Positions 51,814 to 60,148 of a stretch of 64,000 nucleotides of DNA are shown one piece after another. How positions within the stretch are numbered: the stretch's first letter is position 1; every line of letters begins with the position of its first letter. Below the pieces are notes generated by a model. That model had not been told where the DNA came from. It saw only the letters and a list, made by a program, of their open reading frames with translations, and ran no database searches. Both the position numbers and the translations under genes were made by a program. This DNA is from Alphaproteobacteria bacterium. Lineage in GTDB: Bacteria > Pseudomonadota > Alphaproteobacteria > SP197. The DNA lies in NCBI GenBank assembly GCA_009694045.1, contig SHVY01000001.1:62001-126000 (forward strand), given 5' to 3'.

Positions 51814-51829
51814 TTAACTATCCGTTAAC
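51814..51829. promoter_or_regulatory. CtrA-type binding box upstream of the cpa operon
   Basis: TTAACTATCCGTTAAC fits the full CtrA consensus TTAA-N7-TTAAC exactly. Further half-sites lie close by (TTAA at 51801, CTTAATCATTAAC near 51851-51863, GTTAACC near 51893-51899). The region is 149 bases long between the cpaB start and the tadV stop, and is AT-richer than its surroundings. CtrA controls pilus genes in Caulobacter; control here is inferred. Confidence 0.6.
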
Positions 51830-51915
51830 TCAGGAGACTTCCGGACCAAACTTAATCATTAACCACGGCGAGCCATTTGGCAAGTGTAGAGCGTTAACCA
51901 GCCATGTCCCACACC

Positions 51916-52413
51916 CTACCCGATCAGGGGTGCGACCAGGGACAGGCGCGGAAAAACCGCTAACCCGCCCAACGCGATCGCCGCGCCATAGGGAACGTGC
52001 GCCTGGCGCAACGACCCTTCGGCGCGCCCGCGTCGAGCGAGCCGCACGACCAGCATGACGAGGGCCACCAGCCCGCCGGCGATCGCGGTGGCCAGGACGA
52101 AGGCCGGCATCTGCGGGAAGCCCGTCCACACGGCGCAGGCGGTCAACAGCTTCACGTCGCCGCCGCCCATGAAGTTGCGCACGAACAGGACGAAGCCGAT
52201 CACCAGCATGAACAGGCCGGCCAGCCCATGGTAGGCCATGGTCTCCAGCGGCATCCCCTCGGCCAGGGCGGCCAGCGGGAACACCGCGAGCAGGAGGATC
52301 GAGACCGTGTTGGGGATGATGTACCGCACCAAGTCGCTGGCCGCGGCCGCCATGAGGGCGGCGGGAACGACCAGCAACAAGGACCACAGAATCGCTTCGG
52401 ACAGGCTTGGCAT
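51916..52413 (-). CDS. cpaA: TadV/CpaA prepilin peptidase
   Basis: Codes for 165 residues from ATG 52413 with GAGGAG upstream. The type IV prepilin peptidase (A24) fold is clear, with the two catalytic aspartates in AASDLVRYIIPN and FMGGGDVKLL, and six or so hydrophobic helices (ILWSLLLVVPAALMAAAASD, GLAGLFMLVIGFVLFVRNF, AFVLATAIAGGLVALVMLVV). It processes Flp and TadE-type prepilins at the inner membrane. It opens the cpa set, although CtrA-type boxes separate it from cpaB. No Flp pilin gene accompanies it. Confidence 0.9.
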   Translation of the reverse strand: MPSLSEAILWSLLLVVPAALMAAAASDLVRYIIPNTVSILLLAVFPLAALAEGMPLETMAYHGLAGLFMLVIGFVLFVRNFMGGGDVKLLTACAVWTGFPQMPAFVLATAIAGGLVALVMLVVRLARRGRAEGSLRQAHVPYGAAIALGGLAVFPRLSLVAPLIG

Positions 52414-52535
52414 CGGCGGGCTCCTCACATGCTTCGGCGATCCTCGCCGCCGCGGGCCGTAGGAGCAAGTCTTCGCGCCATAGGCACGAGCCGGATGCTT
52501 GCCCTATAACGGGGGCGGGACGAGGGGGACATCGG

Positions 52536-53966
52536 ATGACGTTCGACGTGACCGCGCGCCAAGACATCACGTTGGACGCCTACCACCGTGTTGCATGGCG
52601 CCGCGAGCCGGTGCGGATCGCCGCGCCCGCCCTGGCTCGGATCGCCGCGTGTCGGACGAGTTTTCTGGCCCTGCTCGACCATGATCCGGACGTCACGATC
52701 TACGGCGTGACGACTGGCTACGGCCAAAACGCCCGCACCAAGCTGAAGCCGGACGAACGCCGCGCCCATGCCCTGCGCCCGCCCTTCGCCGCCGCCGCGT
52801 CGTTCGGCGAGGCGGTGCCGGAACGGGTCGCGCGCGGCATCGTGCTGGCCCGACTGGCGAACTTCGTCGGCGGCCACGCGGCCGTGACGCCGCGCCTGGC
52901 CCAGGCCGTGGCGGCCATGCTCGATGGCCCGCCCCTGCCCCTGGTGCCGTGGCCCGGGCAAGGCGGCGCGGGGGAGATTCTATCACTGTCTCACCTCTTT
53001 AGCGACCTGGCGACGACCTTCGAACCGGGCGAGAAGGAGGTGCTCTCGCTGATCAACGGCTCGCCGAGCTCGGCCGCCCTGGTGGCCGACGCGGCGCTCG
53101 CCGCCCGCCGCCGCATCGCCATCGCGCTGCCGGTGTTCGCCCTCGCCGTCGAGGCGATTCGGGCTCCCCTCGAACACTACGCCGCCGATCTGGACGACTT
53201 GTGGGGCGACGTCCACGAGGCCGAGGCCCTGCGCGGACTCCGCCGGCTGCTGGCGGGCGCCAGCCGGGACCGGCGGCCGTATCAGGCGCCGGTCAGCTAT
53301 CGCATTCTCCCCCGGGTTCTTGGGCAGGCGTACCGTGCCGTTGCCCGCGCCGAGGAAGCGGCCAGGATCAGTCTCGCCTCGGTCAGCGATAACCCGGTCT
53401 ATCTGCCGCCCGATCCCGACCACCGCTTCGGGCGGGTCTATTCCACGGGCGGCTACCACAACAGCATGGCGACCCCGGCGCTCGACGATCTGGCGGCCGT
53501 CTGGGCCGACCTTTGCCTGCTGGCCGACCGCCAGTTGACGAAGCTGCTGGACGGCCGCTATTCGCTGCTGCCGGACCAACTGGTCGGCGCCGGAAGCGAG
53601 GCCTACATCGGCTGCCTGGCGATGGCGACGGTGGGCTACACCGAACAGGCGAGGGCCGCCGCCAGCCGAACCCTGCTGCCGGGCAGCGAAAGCGGCGGGT
53701 TCGGACAGAACGACGTGGCGCCCCTGACCTTCCTCGCCTGGTCCAAGGAGCGCGAAGCGGGCTGGTGCATCGAAGCGGCGCTCGCCAACCTTGCCGTGGT
53801 CGCGTCGCAGGCGCTGTTCGTCACCCAGCGCGTGGCGCCAGCCAACCTGGCGGAATTTCTCGACGACGTGCGAAAGATCGTGCCGCCGCTCACCCGCGCC
53901 GTGCGACCGGGGCTCGAGGTCGCACCGCTGGCGGACCACTTCCGGCGGCGGGTTTTCGAAGGATAG
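52536..53966 (+). CDS. Aromatic amino acid lyase (HAL/PAL) family protein lacking the MIO triad
   Basis: Codes for 476 residues from ATG 52536. The HAL/PAL fold is evident: VTIYGVTTGYGQNARTKLKP (catalytic Tyr56 loop), SLINGSPSSAALVADAALAA, QAPVSYRILPRVLGQAYRAV, ASVSDNPVYLPPD, and a late SGGFGQNDVAPLTFLAW. At the position of the Ala-Ser-Gly triad that forms the MIO cofactor (GASGDLAPLSH in the family) this protein has GGAGEILSLSH, so the triad is Gly144-Ala145-Gly146 and the Ser is absent. Without that Ser, MIO formation as known is impossible. It may be inactive, use another mechanism, or have another role. It is followed four bases later by a Cupin_3 gene. Confidence 0.82.
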   Translation: MTFDVTARQDITLDAYHRVAWRREPVRIAAPALARIAACRTSFLALLDHDPDVTIYGVTTGYGQNARTKLKPDERRAHALRPPFAAAASFGEAVPERVARGIVLARLANFVGGHAAVTPRLAQAVAAMLDGPPLPLVPWPGQGGAGEILSLSHLFSDLATTFEPGEKEVLSLINGSPSSAALVADAALAARRRIAIALPVFALAVEAIRAPLEHYAADLDDLWGDVHEAEALRGLRRLLAGASRDRRPYQAPVSYRILPRVLGQAYRAVARAEEAARISLASVSDNPVYLPPDPDHRFGRVYSTGGYHNSMATPALDDLAAVWADLCLLADRQLTKLLDGRYSLLPDQLVGAGSEAYIGCLAMATVGYTEQARAAASRTLLPGSESGGFGQNDVAPLTFLAWSKEREAGWCIEAALANLAVVASQALFVTQRVAPANLAEFLDDVRKIVPPLTRAVRPGLEVAPLADHFRRRVFEG

Positions 53967-53970
53967 GACC

Positions 53971-54345
53971 GTGGATGTCATCGACATGATTCGCCGCATC
54001 GCCGGCCCGGCCGCCGATGAACCGATTCTCGAGAGCTGGGGACCGCCCAGCCACATCATCGCCGGCCGCCCCATGGTCTCCGGCGCCAACGTCCTGGCCA
54101 GCTACAACGGGGCATTCAGCGTCGGGGTCTGGCAGTGCACACCGGGAAAGTGGCGGGTGACCTACGCCCAGGACGAACTCAGCGTCATGCTCGCGGGCCG
54201 GCTGCTGATCACCGACCCGGATGGCAAGTCACGCCGCTTCGGCGCCGGCGACTCCTTCGCGGTTCCGGCCGGATTCCGCGGCACCTGGGAGGTCATGGAG
54301 ACGGTCCGCCGCATCTTCGCCGTGCATCAGTCCCGCGCCGCCTGA
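53971..54345 (+). CDS. Cupin_3 (DUF861) family protein
   Basis: Codes for 124 residues from GTG 53971, four bases after the lyase-like gene. The double-stranded beta-helix is compact: VGVWQCTPGKWRVTYAQDEL, SVMLAGRLLITDPDGKSRRF, GAGDSFAVPAGFRGTWEVME. This is the Cupin_3 arrangement also seen in (S)-ureidoglycine aminohydrolase. The usual first metal-binding His pair is absent, as is common in this subfamily. Tight pairing with the MIO-less lyase suggests a joint function, unknown at present. Confidence 0.78.
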   Translation: MDVIDMIRRIAGPAADEPILESWGPPSHIIAGRPMVSGANVLASYNGAFSVGVWQCTPGKWRVTYAQDELSVMLAGRLLITDPDGKSRRFGAGDSFAVPAGFRGTWEVMETVRRIFAVHQSRAA

Positions 54346-54348
54346 CGC

Positions 54349-57300
54349 CTACTCCGCCGCCGGCCGCCGCGCCAATCGTCGCAGCGTCCGGTCGATCCAG
54401 CGCCGCGTCAGCTTCTCCTGCACCGAGTTCTGGCGCAGCCGCGCGGCCAGGCCGTCGAAGTCCACCCGGTCCAGGGGTTGGTCCTGGTTGAAGCAGGAGA
54501 ACACCGGGGGCAACCGTTCGCCGGTCACGGGATCGCGGTGCGGCTGCAGGCACTGGGCGCAGATCTCCTTCATCATGCACTGCATCGGCGAGTTGATGCT
54601 GCCGATCGCGTGGCGGCAGCGCGCGAGGTGACCCTTGAGGACCCCGCGCCGGGCGGCCGCGACGGCCGCCATCATCCGGTCCGAGCCGATGGCGATCAGC
54701 CGATCGGCGGCGGCGAGCGGGATCGGCGTCTCGCCCAGGCCACCCTCGGCGTAGGCCCGCATCGCCGCCACCAAATTGCCGACGATGGCCTTGTCCTGGG
54801 GGCGGTTGGGCCGGAAGCCGGGGGCCTCGTCGCAGGCCCAGACGATCGCATCGGCCGCGGCCTCGATCTCGGCCACCTTGTAGCGGTCGATCGCCCGCTT
54901 GTAGCCGGCGAAGTACAGCACCGTCCCGCCCATCTCCCGCACCCGCTGGCCGATCGCGAACAGCACCGCGTTGCCGAGTCCGCCGCCGACCAGCACCACC
55001 GTCTCGCCGGCCAAGATCTCGGTGGCCGTGCCGGTGGGTCCCATGACGATCACCGGTTCGCCCGGCTCCAGCACGCTGCACAGGTCGGACGACCCGCCCA
55101 TCTCGAGGACGATCAGGCCGAGAAGATCGCCGTCCACCCACGCGCCGGTCATGGCCAGGCCTTCCATGGCCAGGGTGGTCCCGTCCGCGCGCAGGGCGCG
55201 TGCCTCGTAGTTCTGCAGGCGGAAGAACTGGCCGGGCTTGAAGGCGCGGGCGGCGAACGGGGCGTGGACGACCACCTCGACGATGGTCGGGGTCAAACGG
55301 TTGACGGCGTGGACCCTGGCGCGCAGGCCGTCGTTCAATCGGCCGATGAAGGGGTCGTTGCCCACGCCGCTCGCGGGCGCTCGTCCCGCCAGGCGGCGCG
55401 AGATCAGGGCGCCCACCTGCTTGCCGCTGGCCATGGCCTTGACCACGTTGCCGGCGTAGGACGGATGCACGTCGCCGAGGAAACTCACCGCCCGACCGTC
55501 CGCCCGGACGTGGGCGAAGGCCCGGACCGTCGACGGCTTGGTCGATTTCTCCGGGGTCCCGTCCACCGCCCGAAGGTAGAGGCCGTCGGTGGCGAAGCGG
55601 TCCGCGTCCTCGCGGGCGATGACGGTGTTGGGCTGGGTGCCCGCGGCCACCAGGATGGAACGGGCGGGCAGGGTCACCCGATCCGCGCCGCACGCGAAGG
55701 TGATGGCGGCGGCGTGGCCGTGCTCGTCCACGGCGACCTCGACCGGGGCGAGACCGGGCGCGAAGCGGATGCCTTCCTCCAGGGCCTTGGCGACCTCCTC
55801 GTGATTCAGGCGGTAGCTCGGCGCGTCCTGCATCCGGCGACGGTAGGCCAGGGTCACGCCACCCCAGGAATCGAGCAGCGCCTTGATCCGCCGCGGCTCA
55901 CCCTTGACGGCGCGCAGCGCCCGGGCGTGGGCGAGGAACTCGTCCGCGATGGACTGTTCCTCGGCGTCGAAGTCCGCGGGCGCGCGGCCCTCGGCCGCCA
56001 GGGTCTCGAAGCGGGCCAGGAATTTTTCGACCTGAACGGGGTAGTAGGCCAGGGCCTCGGTCGCGGTGTCGACCGCCGTCAGGCCGCCGCCGACCACCAC
56101 CACCGGCAGGCGGATCTGCAGGTTGGCGACGGAATCGCGCTTGGCCGCGCCGGTGAGTTGCAGCGCCATGAGGAAGTCGGACGCCGCCCGCACGCCCCGC
56201 GCGAGGCCACCCGGCAGATCGAGGTAGGTCGGTTTGCCGGCGCCGACCGCCAGCGCCACGTGGTCGAAGCCGAGGTCGAATGCCTGGTCGACGGTCATGT
56301 TGCCGCCCAGCCGCACGCCGCCGAACATCGCGAAGTCGCCGCGGCGCTCCAGCAGCAGGCGGACGATCTTCAGGAAGTTCTTATCCCAACGGACGGTGAT
56401 GCCGTACTCGGCCACGCCGCCGAACCCGGCCATCAGCCGGTCGTCCAGGGGCTCGCGCAAGTCCTCGGCGCGGCGCACCGCCTGGAAGGGCACGCGGGCG
56501 CCGTCTGCCGCCACGCCCGAGAGAGCGGGCGCCAGCGGCTCGATCTTGAGCCCATCGACCGCGACGACCGTGTGCCCGTCGTTCAGCAGCGTGTGCGCCA
56601 GGCTGAAGCCGGCGGGCCCAAGTCCGACCACCAGCACCCGCTGGCCCGACGGCGGCAGCGGCAGGGGCCGCCGCAGGTTCAGCGGATTCCAGCGGGTCAG
56701 CAGCCCGTAGATCTCGAACCCCCAGGGCAGCGCCAGCACGTCCTTGAGCGCCCGGGTCTCGATCTGCGGAATGTCGACCGGTTCCTGCTTCTGGTAGATG
56801 CAGGCCTTCATGCAATCGTTGCAGATGCGGTGTCCCGTCGCCGCCATCAGCGGGTTGTCCACGGCGGCGATCGCCACGGCCCCAAGGGCGAACCCCTGGC
56901 TGGCCAGCAGGTTCATCTCCGAGATCTTCTCCTCGAGCGGACAGCCGGCGAGGGTGATGCCGAGCGCGTTGGCGCGGAACTCCTTGGCCTTGTCCTTGAA
57001 CCCCTTGGCGCAGGAGTCCTTCCCCTGGTTGTGGCAGAAGATGCAGTAGTGCGCCTGATCGAGCGCCGCCGCCGGGCTCATTCCTGCGTCGGTGAGGGCG
57101 AAGCCCTCGCGCCGGCGCAGGCGATCCTCGGGCAGCCGCAGCACCGTCACGCCGTCGATCACGGCCGCTTCGACCGGGACCAGGTGGTCGGGTTCGATCT
57201 TGTGCGGCAGACGGAACAGGAAGCCGCCGGCGAACCTGGCATGGCCCTGTGGCGTCGTTGCCGCCCAGGCGGCGAAGCGCTCGGCCAAGGCAAGGTCCGC

Positions 57301-57774
57301 CACGTGCGTCGGCTCGTCGGCCAGCCAGGCCATGACGGCACGGGCGAAGGACTCCTCGGTGACGGGTTCGCCCAACAAGGCGGCGACCGCGCGCTCGAGC
57401 GCCGGACCGTCGCTCGCCGAGGCACCCGCCCTGCCCTTGACCGCGCGGCGGCGCACGAACAGGCGCTTGCAATCGTACAGCGGTGCTAGCGCATCGGCCC
57501 GCGCGCGCAAATCCGCGACCGCGGCCGTCACGCCGAACAGTTCCCCGACGAAATCCTCGACGTGCGGCGCCAGCGCCAGCAGCAACTCGGATTCCGCCTT
57601 GGCCGCGAGCGACGACGGGTCCGCCCGCCCCCCCAGCAAGCCTCCCAGCAGCTCCGGCGCGGCCGCGCCAAGATGGGCGAGAAAACGCTCGTCGAGTTTT
57701 ACGAGCCCGTCGCGCTCGTACAGATCGACCGGCGTGAAGCCGTGGGCGAGGGCGAGTTCGGCGGGGTGCGGCAT
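54349..57774 (-). CDS. Large FAD/Fe-S oxidoreductase: GltD-like plus ferredoxin-NADP reductase-like fusion
   Basis: Codes for 1141 residues from ATG 57774. An alpha-helical N-terminus (about 1-230) is followed by cysteine sets CIFCHNQGKDSC (Cys244, 247, 255) and CNDCMKACIYQKQEP (Cys318, 321, 325) of the GltD/dihydropyrimidine-dehydrogenase type. Two dinucleotide motifs come next (VLVVGLGPAGFSLAHTLL near 385; LPVVVVGGGLTAVDTATEAL near 585). From about 835 there is a ferredoxin reductase/PyrK-like domain (KPGQFFRLQNYEARAL, VIVMGPTGTATEILAGE, VVLVGGGLGNAVLFAIG) ending in Cys-rich CMMKEICAQCLQPHRD. It should move electrons between NAD(P)H and Fe-S partners. It is downstream of the cys operon on the same strand, so a role as sulfite reductase donor is plausible but unproven. 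Confidence 0.78.
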   Translation of the reverse strand: MPHPAELALAHGFTPVDLYERDGLVKLDERFLAHLGAAAPELLGGLLGGRADPSSLAAKAESELLLALAPHVEDFVGELFGVTAAVADLRARADALAPLYDCKRLFVRRRAVKGRAGASASDGPALERAVAALLGEPVTEESFARAVMAWLADEPTHVADLALAERFAAWAATTPQGHARFAGGFLFRLPHKIEPDHLVPVEAAVIDGVTVLRLPEDRLRRREGFALTDAGMSPAAALDQAHYCIFCHNQGKDSCAKGFKDKAKEFRANALGITLAGCPLEEKISEMNLLASQGFALGAVAIAAVDNPLMAATGHRICNDCMKACIYQKQEPVDIPQIETRALKDVLALPWGFEIYGLLTRWNPLNLRRPLPLPPSGQRVLVVGLGPAGFSLAHTLLNDGHTVVAVDGLKIEPLAPALSGVAADGARVPFQAVRRAEDLREPLDDRLMAGFGGVAEYGITVRWDKNFLKIVRLLLERRGDFAMFGGVRLGGNMTVDQAFDLGFDHVALAVGAGKPTYLDLPGGLARGVRAASDFLMALQLTGAAKRDSVANLQIRLPVVVVGGGLTAVDTATEALAYYPVQVEKFLARFETLAAEGRAPADFDAEEQSIADEFLAHARALRAVKGEPRRIKALLDSWGGVTLAYRRRMQDAPSYRLNHEEVAKALEEGIRFAPGLAPVEVAVDEHGHAAAITFACGADRVTLPARSILVAAGTQPNTVIAREDADRFATDGLYLRAVDGTPEKSTKPSTVRAFAHVRADGRAVSFLGDVHPSYAGNVVKAMASGKQVGALISRRLAGRAPASGVGNDPFIGRLNDGLRARVHAVNRLTPTIVEVVVHAPFAARAFKPGQFFRLQNYEARALRADGTTLAMEGLAMTGAWVDGDLLGLIVLEMGGSSDLCSVLEPGEPVIVMGPTGTATEILAGETVVLVGGGLGNAVLFAIGQRVREMGGTVLYFAGYKRAIDRYKVAEIEAAADAIVWACDEAPGFRPNRPQDKAIVGNLVAAMRAYAEGGLGETPIPLAAADRLIAIGSDRMMAAVAAARRGVLKGHLARCRHAIGSINSPMQCMMKEICAQCLQPHRDPVTGERLPPVFSCFNQDQPLDRVDFDGLAARLRQNSVQEKLTRRWIDRTLRRLARRPAAE

Positions 57775-57802
57775 GGGAGATTGGAACTCTAGGTCGGATG
57801 AT

Positions 57803-57924
57803 CCCCTCTCCCCCGTGTGGGAGAGGGGAGGGCGAGGGGGCTCCGGCGGCGAGGCGTTTTCAGCGGTCCATGCGATGCGCTGCCGCGCTACCCCTCACCC
57901 CGACCCTCTCCCGCCAGGGGAGAG
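57803..57924. repeat. Intergenic inverted repeat of the CCCTCTCCC type
   Basis: CCCCTCTCCC and GGGAGAGGGGAGGGCGAGGG on the left are mirrored by CCCCTCACCCCGACCCTCTC and GGGGAGAG on the right. This is the common proteobacterial intergenic palindrome built from CCCTCACCC/CCCTCTCCC units. It separates the DUF934 gene from the large oxidoreductase and may weaken read-through. Confidence 0.6.
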
Positions 57925-57968
57925 AAGGATTTCACATAGCAAGATGGTCGGATCGCGGCAAGCAGGCT

Positions 57969-58020
57969 AGTGGTTCGATTCCGACGGATCGATCCTGATC
58001 CGTCTGAATCGAACCACTAG
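57969..58020. repeat. Palindromic element F; supplies the stop codon of the DUF934 gene
   Basis: Perfectly flanked by CTAG at both ends: C-TA-G...C-TA-G. The arms GTGGTTCGATTCCGACGGAT and ATCCGTCTGAATCGAACCAC pair along almost their full length. The minus-strand DUF934 gene ends at TAG 58019-58017, again made of the flanking TA plus the element's terminal G. The arm sequence matches stem 2 of the composite element at 33255. Confidence 0.7.
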
Positions 58021-58472
58021 GGTCGGGTCGCGGGTTGGTAAGTGACGGTGATCTCGGTGAAGGCGTTGAGGGCGTCTTCCAGGTTCTTGTCGGCGCGCAC
58101 CTCGAAGGCGTTGAAGCCGCAGCGGGCCATGAACGCGAGCTGGTCGCGCAGCACGTCGCCGACGGCCCGCAACTCGCCCCGGAAGCCGTGCCGTTCGCGC
58201 AACAGCCGGGCGAGGCTAAAGGCCCGGCCGTCGGTGAACTTCGGAAACGCAATGGCGACCAGGGGTAGATCGTTCAAGTCGCCTTCAAGCTGCGCAGGGT
58301 CGTCGGTCGGCTCCAGGCGCACGCCCACCCGTCGCCCCGCGAGCTCGCCCCGGCGCTCGCGCCAGACGGCAAGGGGGACGATCACGTCGCCCGCGTCGGG
58401 AATTGCCTCGGCCGTGCCGTGGCTCCAATCGTCGGCGACGATGGCTCCCCCCTTGATGATCCGGCGGCTCAT
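58017..58472 (-). CDS. DUF934 family protein of the sulfate-assimilation operon
   Basis: Codes for 151 residues from ATG 58472, overlapping the cysI stop (ATGA). The DUF934 pattern is present: GDVIVPLAVWRERRGEL, GVRLEPTDDPAQLEGDLNDL, VAIAFPKFTDGRAFSLARLL and GDVLRDQLAFMARCGFNAFE. The family nearly always sits with cysI and cysH and is presumed to assist sulfite reduction, with no defined biochemistry. The stop codon is built into palindromic element F. Confidence 0.87.
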   Translation of the reverse strand: MSRRIIKGGAIVADDWSHGTAEAIPDAGDVIVPLAVWRERRGELAGRRVGVRLEPTDDPAQLEGDLNDLPLVAIAFPKFTDGRAFSLARLLRERHGFRGELRAVGDVLRDQLAFMARCGFNAFEVRADKNLEDALNAFTEITVTYQPATRP

Positions 58473-60139
58473 GCGGCTTCGGCCTCGCGCGCGCCATAGA
58501 CGGCGGCCTTGAACGGCTCCAGGCCCAGCCGGCGGACGGCGTCGAGGAAGCGTTCGCCCGCGCGCCGCTCCGCCAGGTAGAGCGCGACGATGGTGCGGAT
58601 CGCCTGGACTGTCTCGGCGGCCGGCAGGCTGGGGCCGAGGATGCGTCCCAGGCTCGCGTCCTCGCCGCTCGATCCGCCGAGGGTGAGCTGGAAGAACTCG
58701 CGCCCGTGCTTGTCGACGCCGAGAATGCCGATGTGGCCGGCATGGTGGTGGCCACAGGAATTGATGCAGCCGGAGATGTTCAGCCGCAGGTCGCCGAGGT
58801 CGTGCAGCCGCTCCAGGTCGGCGAAGGACCGCGAGATGTCCTGGGCGATGGGGATCGACCGCGCCGTCGCCAGCGCGCAGTAGTCCATGCCGGGGCAGGC
58901 GATGATGTCGGTGATGGTGCCGACATTCGCCGTGGCGAGGCCATGGCGGCCGAGCACCCGCCACAGGGCGTACAGGTCCTGGGCGCGCACGTCGGCCAGC
59001 ACCAGGTTCTGGGTGTGACTGACGCGAATCTGGCCGAAGCTGAACAGGTCGGCCAGATCGGCCACCTGCTCCATCTGCTCTGCCGTGGCATCGCCGGGTA
59101 CTTCGCCCGGTGCCTTCAGCGAGATGACGACGGCGCGGTAGCCGGGGCGCTTGTGCGGCTCCACGTTGCGCGCGAGCCAGCGGGCGAACGCCGGGTCCGC
59201 GGCGCGCCAGGAAGCGAGGAGGGGAGGGTCGCCGGCCAACGTCTCGTACGGCGGATCGGCGAAGGCCGCCGCCATGCGGGCGATGGCGGCGGCGTCGACG
59301 GCCAGGGGGCGGCGGTCCATCGCCAGCCACTCTTCCTCGACCTCCGCGCGGAACCGTTCGACGCCCAGCGCCGCGACCAGGATCTTGATCCGCGCCTTGT
59401 AGATGTTGTCGCGCCGGCCCCAGCGGTTGTAGATGCGCAAGATCGCCTCGACGTAGGACAGCAGATCGTGCGACTCCAGGAACGGCCGGATGATCGCGCC
59501 GATGTAGGGCGTGCGTCCCATGCCGCCGCCGACCAGCACCTCGAACCCGACCGCGTCGCCATCGCCGCGCACCAGGCGCAGGCCGATGTCGTGCACCCGG
59601 GTGGCGGCCCGGTCGGTCGTGGCACCGGTCACGGCGATCTTGAACTTGCGCGGCAGGTACGAGAATTCCGGATGCAGGGTCGACCACTGGCGCAGGAATT
59701 CGCACCACGGGCGCGGGTCGGCGATCTCGTTGGCCGCGACCCCCGCCAGATGGTCGGTCGTCACGTTGCGGACGCAGTTGCCGCTGGTCTGGATGGCGTG
59801 CATCTCGACCGTGGCGAGATCGGACAGGATGTCCGGCGCGTCGGGCAGCTTGATCCAGTTGAACTGGATGTTCTGCCGGGTGGTGAAGTGGCCGTAGCCC
59901 TTGTCGTAGGTGCGGGCGACGTGGGCGAGGGTGCGAAGCTGCCGCGACGCGAGGATGCCATAGGGGATGGCGACCCGCAGCATGTAGGCGTGGAGCTGGA
60001 GGTAGAGCCCGTTCTGCAGGCGCAGGGGCTTGAACTCGTCCTCGGAGAGTTCGCCCGCCAGGCGCCGGCGAACCTGGTCGCGGAACTGAGCGACGCGCTC
60101 GGCGACGAAGGTCTGGTCGGCCTGGTTGTACGCATACAT
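58469..60139 (-). CDS. cysI: Assimilatory sulfite (or nitrite) reductase hemoprotein
   Basis: Codes for 556 residues from ATG 60139. Two ferredoxin-like half-domains and two 4Fe-4S/siroheme regions are visible: GHFTTRQNIQFNWIKLPD, TSGNCVRNVTTDHLAG, and FKIAVTGATTDRAATRVHDI. The siroheme/4Fe-4S ligand cysteines are CPGMDYC (415, 421) and GCINSC (458, 462). It reduces sulfite to sulfide with six electrons. Context with cysH, DUF2849 and DUF934 makes sulfite the likely substrate. No cysJ flavoprotein is in the operon; the large oxidoreductase downstream is one candidate donor. Confidence 0.92.
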   Translation of the reverse strand: MYAYNQADQTFVAERVAQFRDQVRRRLAGELSEDEFKPLRLQNGLYLQLHAYMLRVAIPYGILASRQLRTLAHVARTYDKGYGHFTTRQNIQFNWIKLPDAPDILSDLATVEMHAIQTSGNCVRNVTTDHLAGVAANEIADPRPWCEFLRQWSTLHPEFSYLPRKFKIAVTGATTDRAATRVHDIGLRLVRGDGDAVGFEVLVGGGMGRTPYIGAIIRPFLESHDLLSYVEAILRIYNRWGRRDNIYKARIKILVAALGVERFRAEVEEEWLAMDRRPLAVDAAAIARMAAAFADPPYETLAGDPPLLASWRAADPAFARWLARNVEPHKRPGYRAVVISLKAPGEVPGDATAEQMEQVADLADLFSFGQIRVSHTQNLVLADVRAQDLYALWRVLGRHGLATANVGTITDIIACPGMDYCALATARSIPIAQDISRSFADLERLHDLGDLRLNISGCINSCGHHHAGHIGILGVDKHGREFFQLTLGGSSGEDASLGRILGPSLPAAETVQAIRTIVALYLAERRAGERFLDAVRRLGLEPFKAAVYGAREAEAA

Positions 60140-60148
60140 GGTCGATCC

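Noticed and set aside
54478-57489. A 1003-codon open frame on the plus strand opposite the large oxidoreductase
   Set aside because: It is a shadow frame (Gly/His/Arg/Asp-rich, no motifs). The minus frame carries complete cofactor and cysteine motifs.
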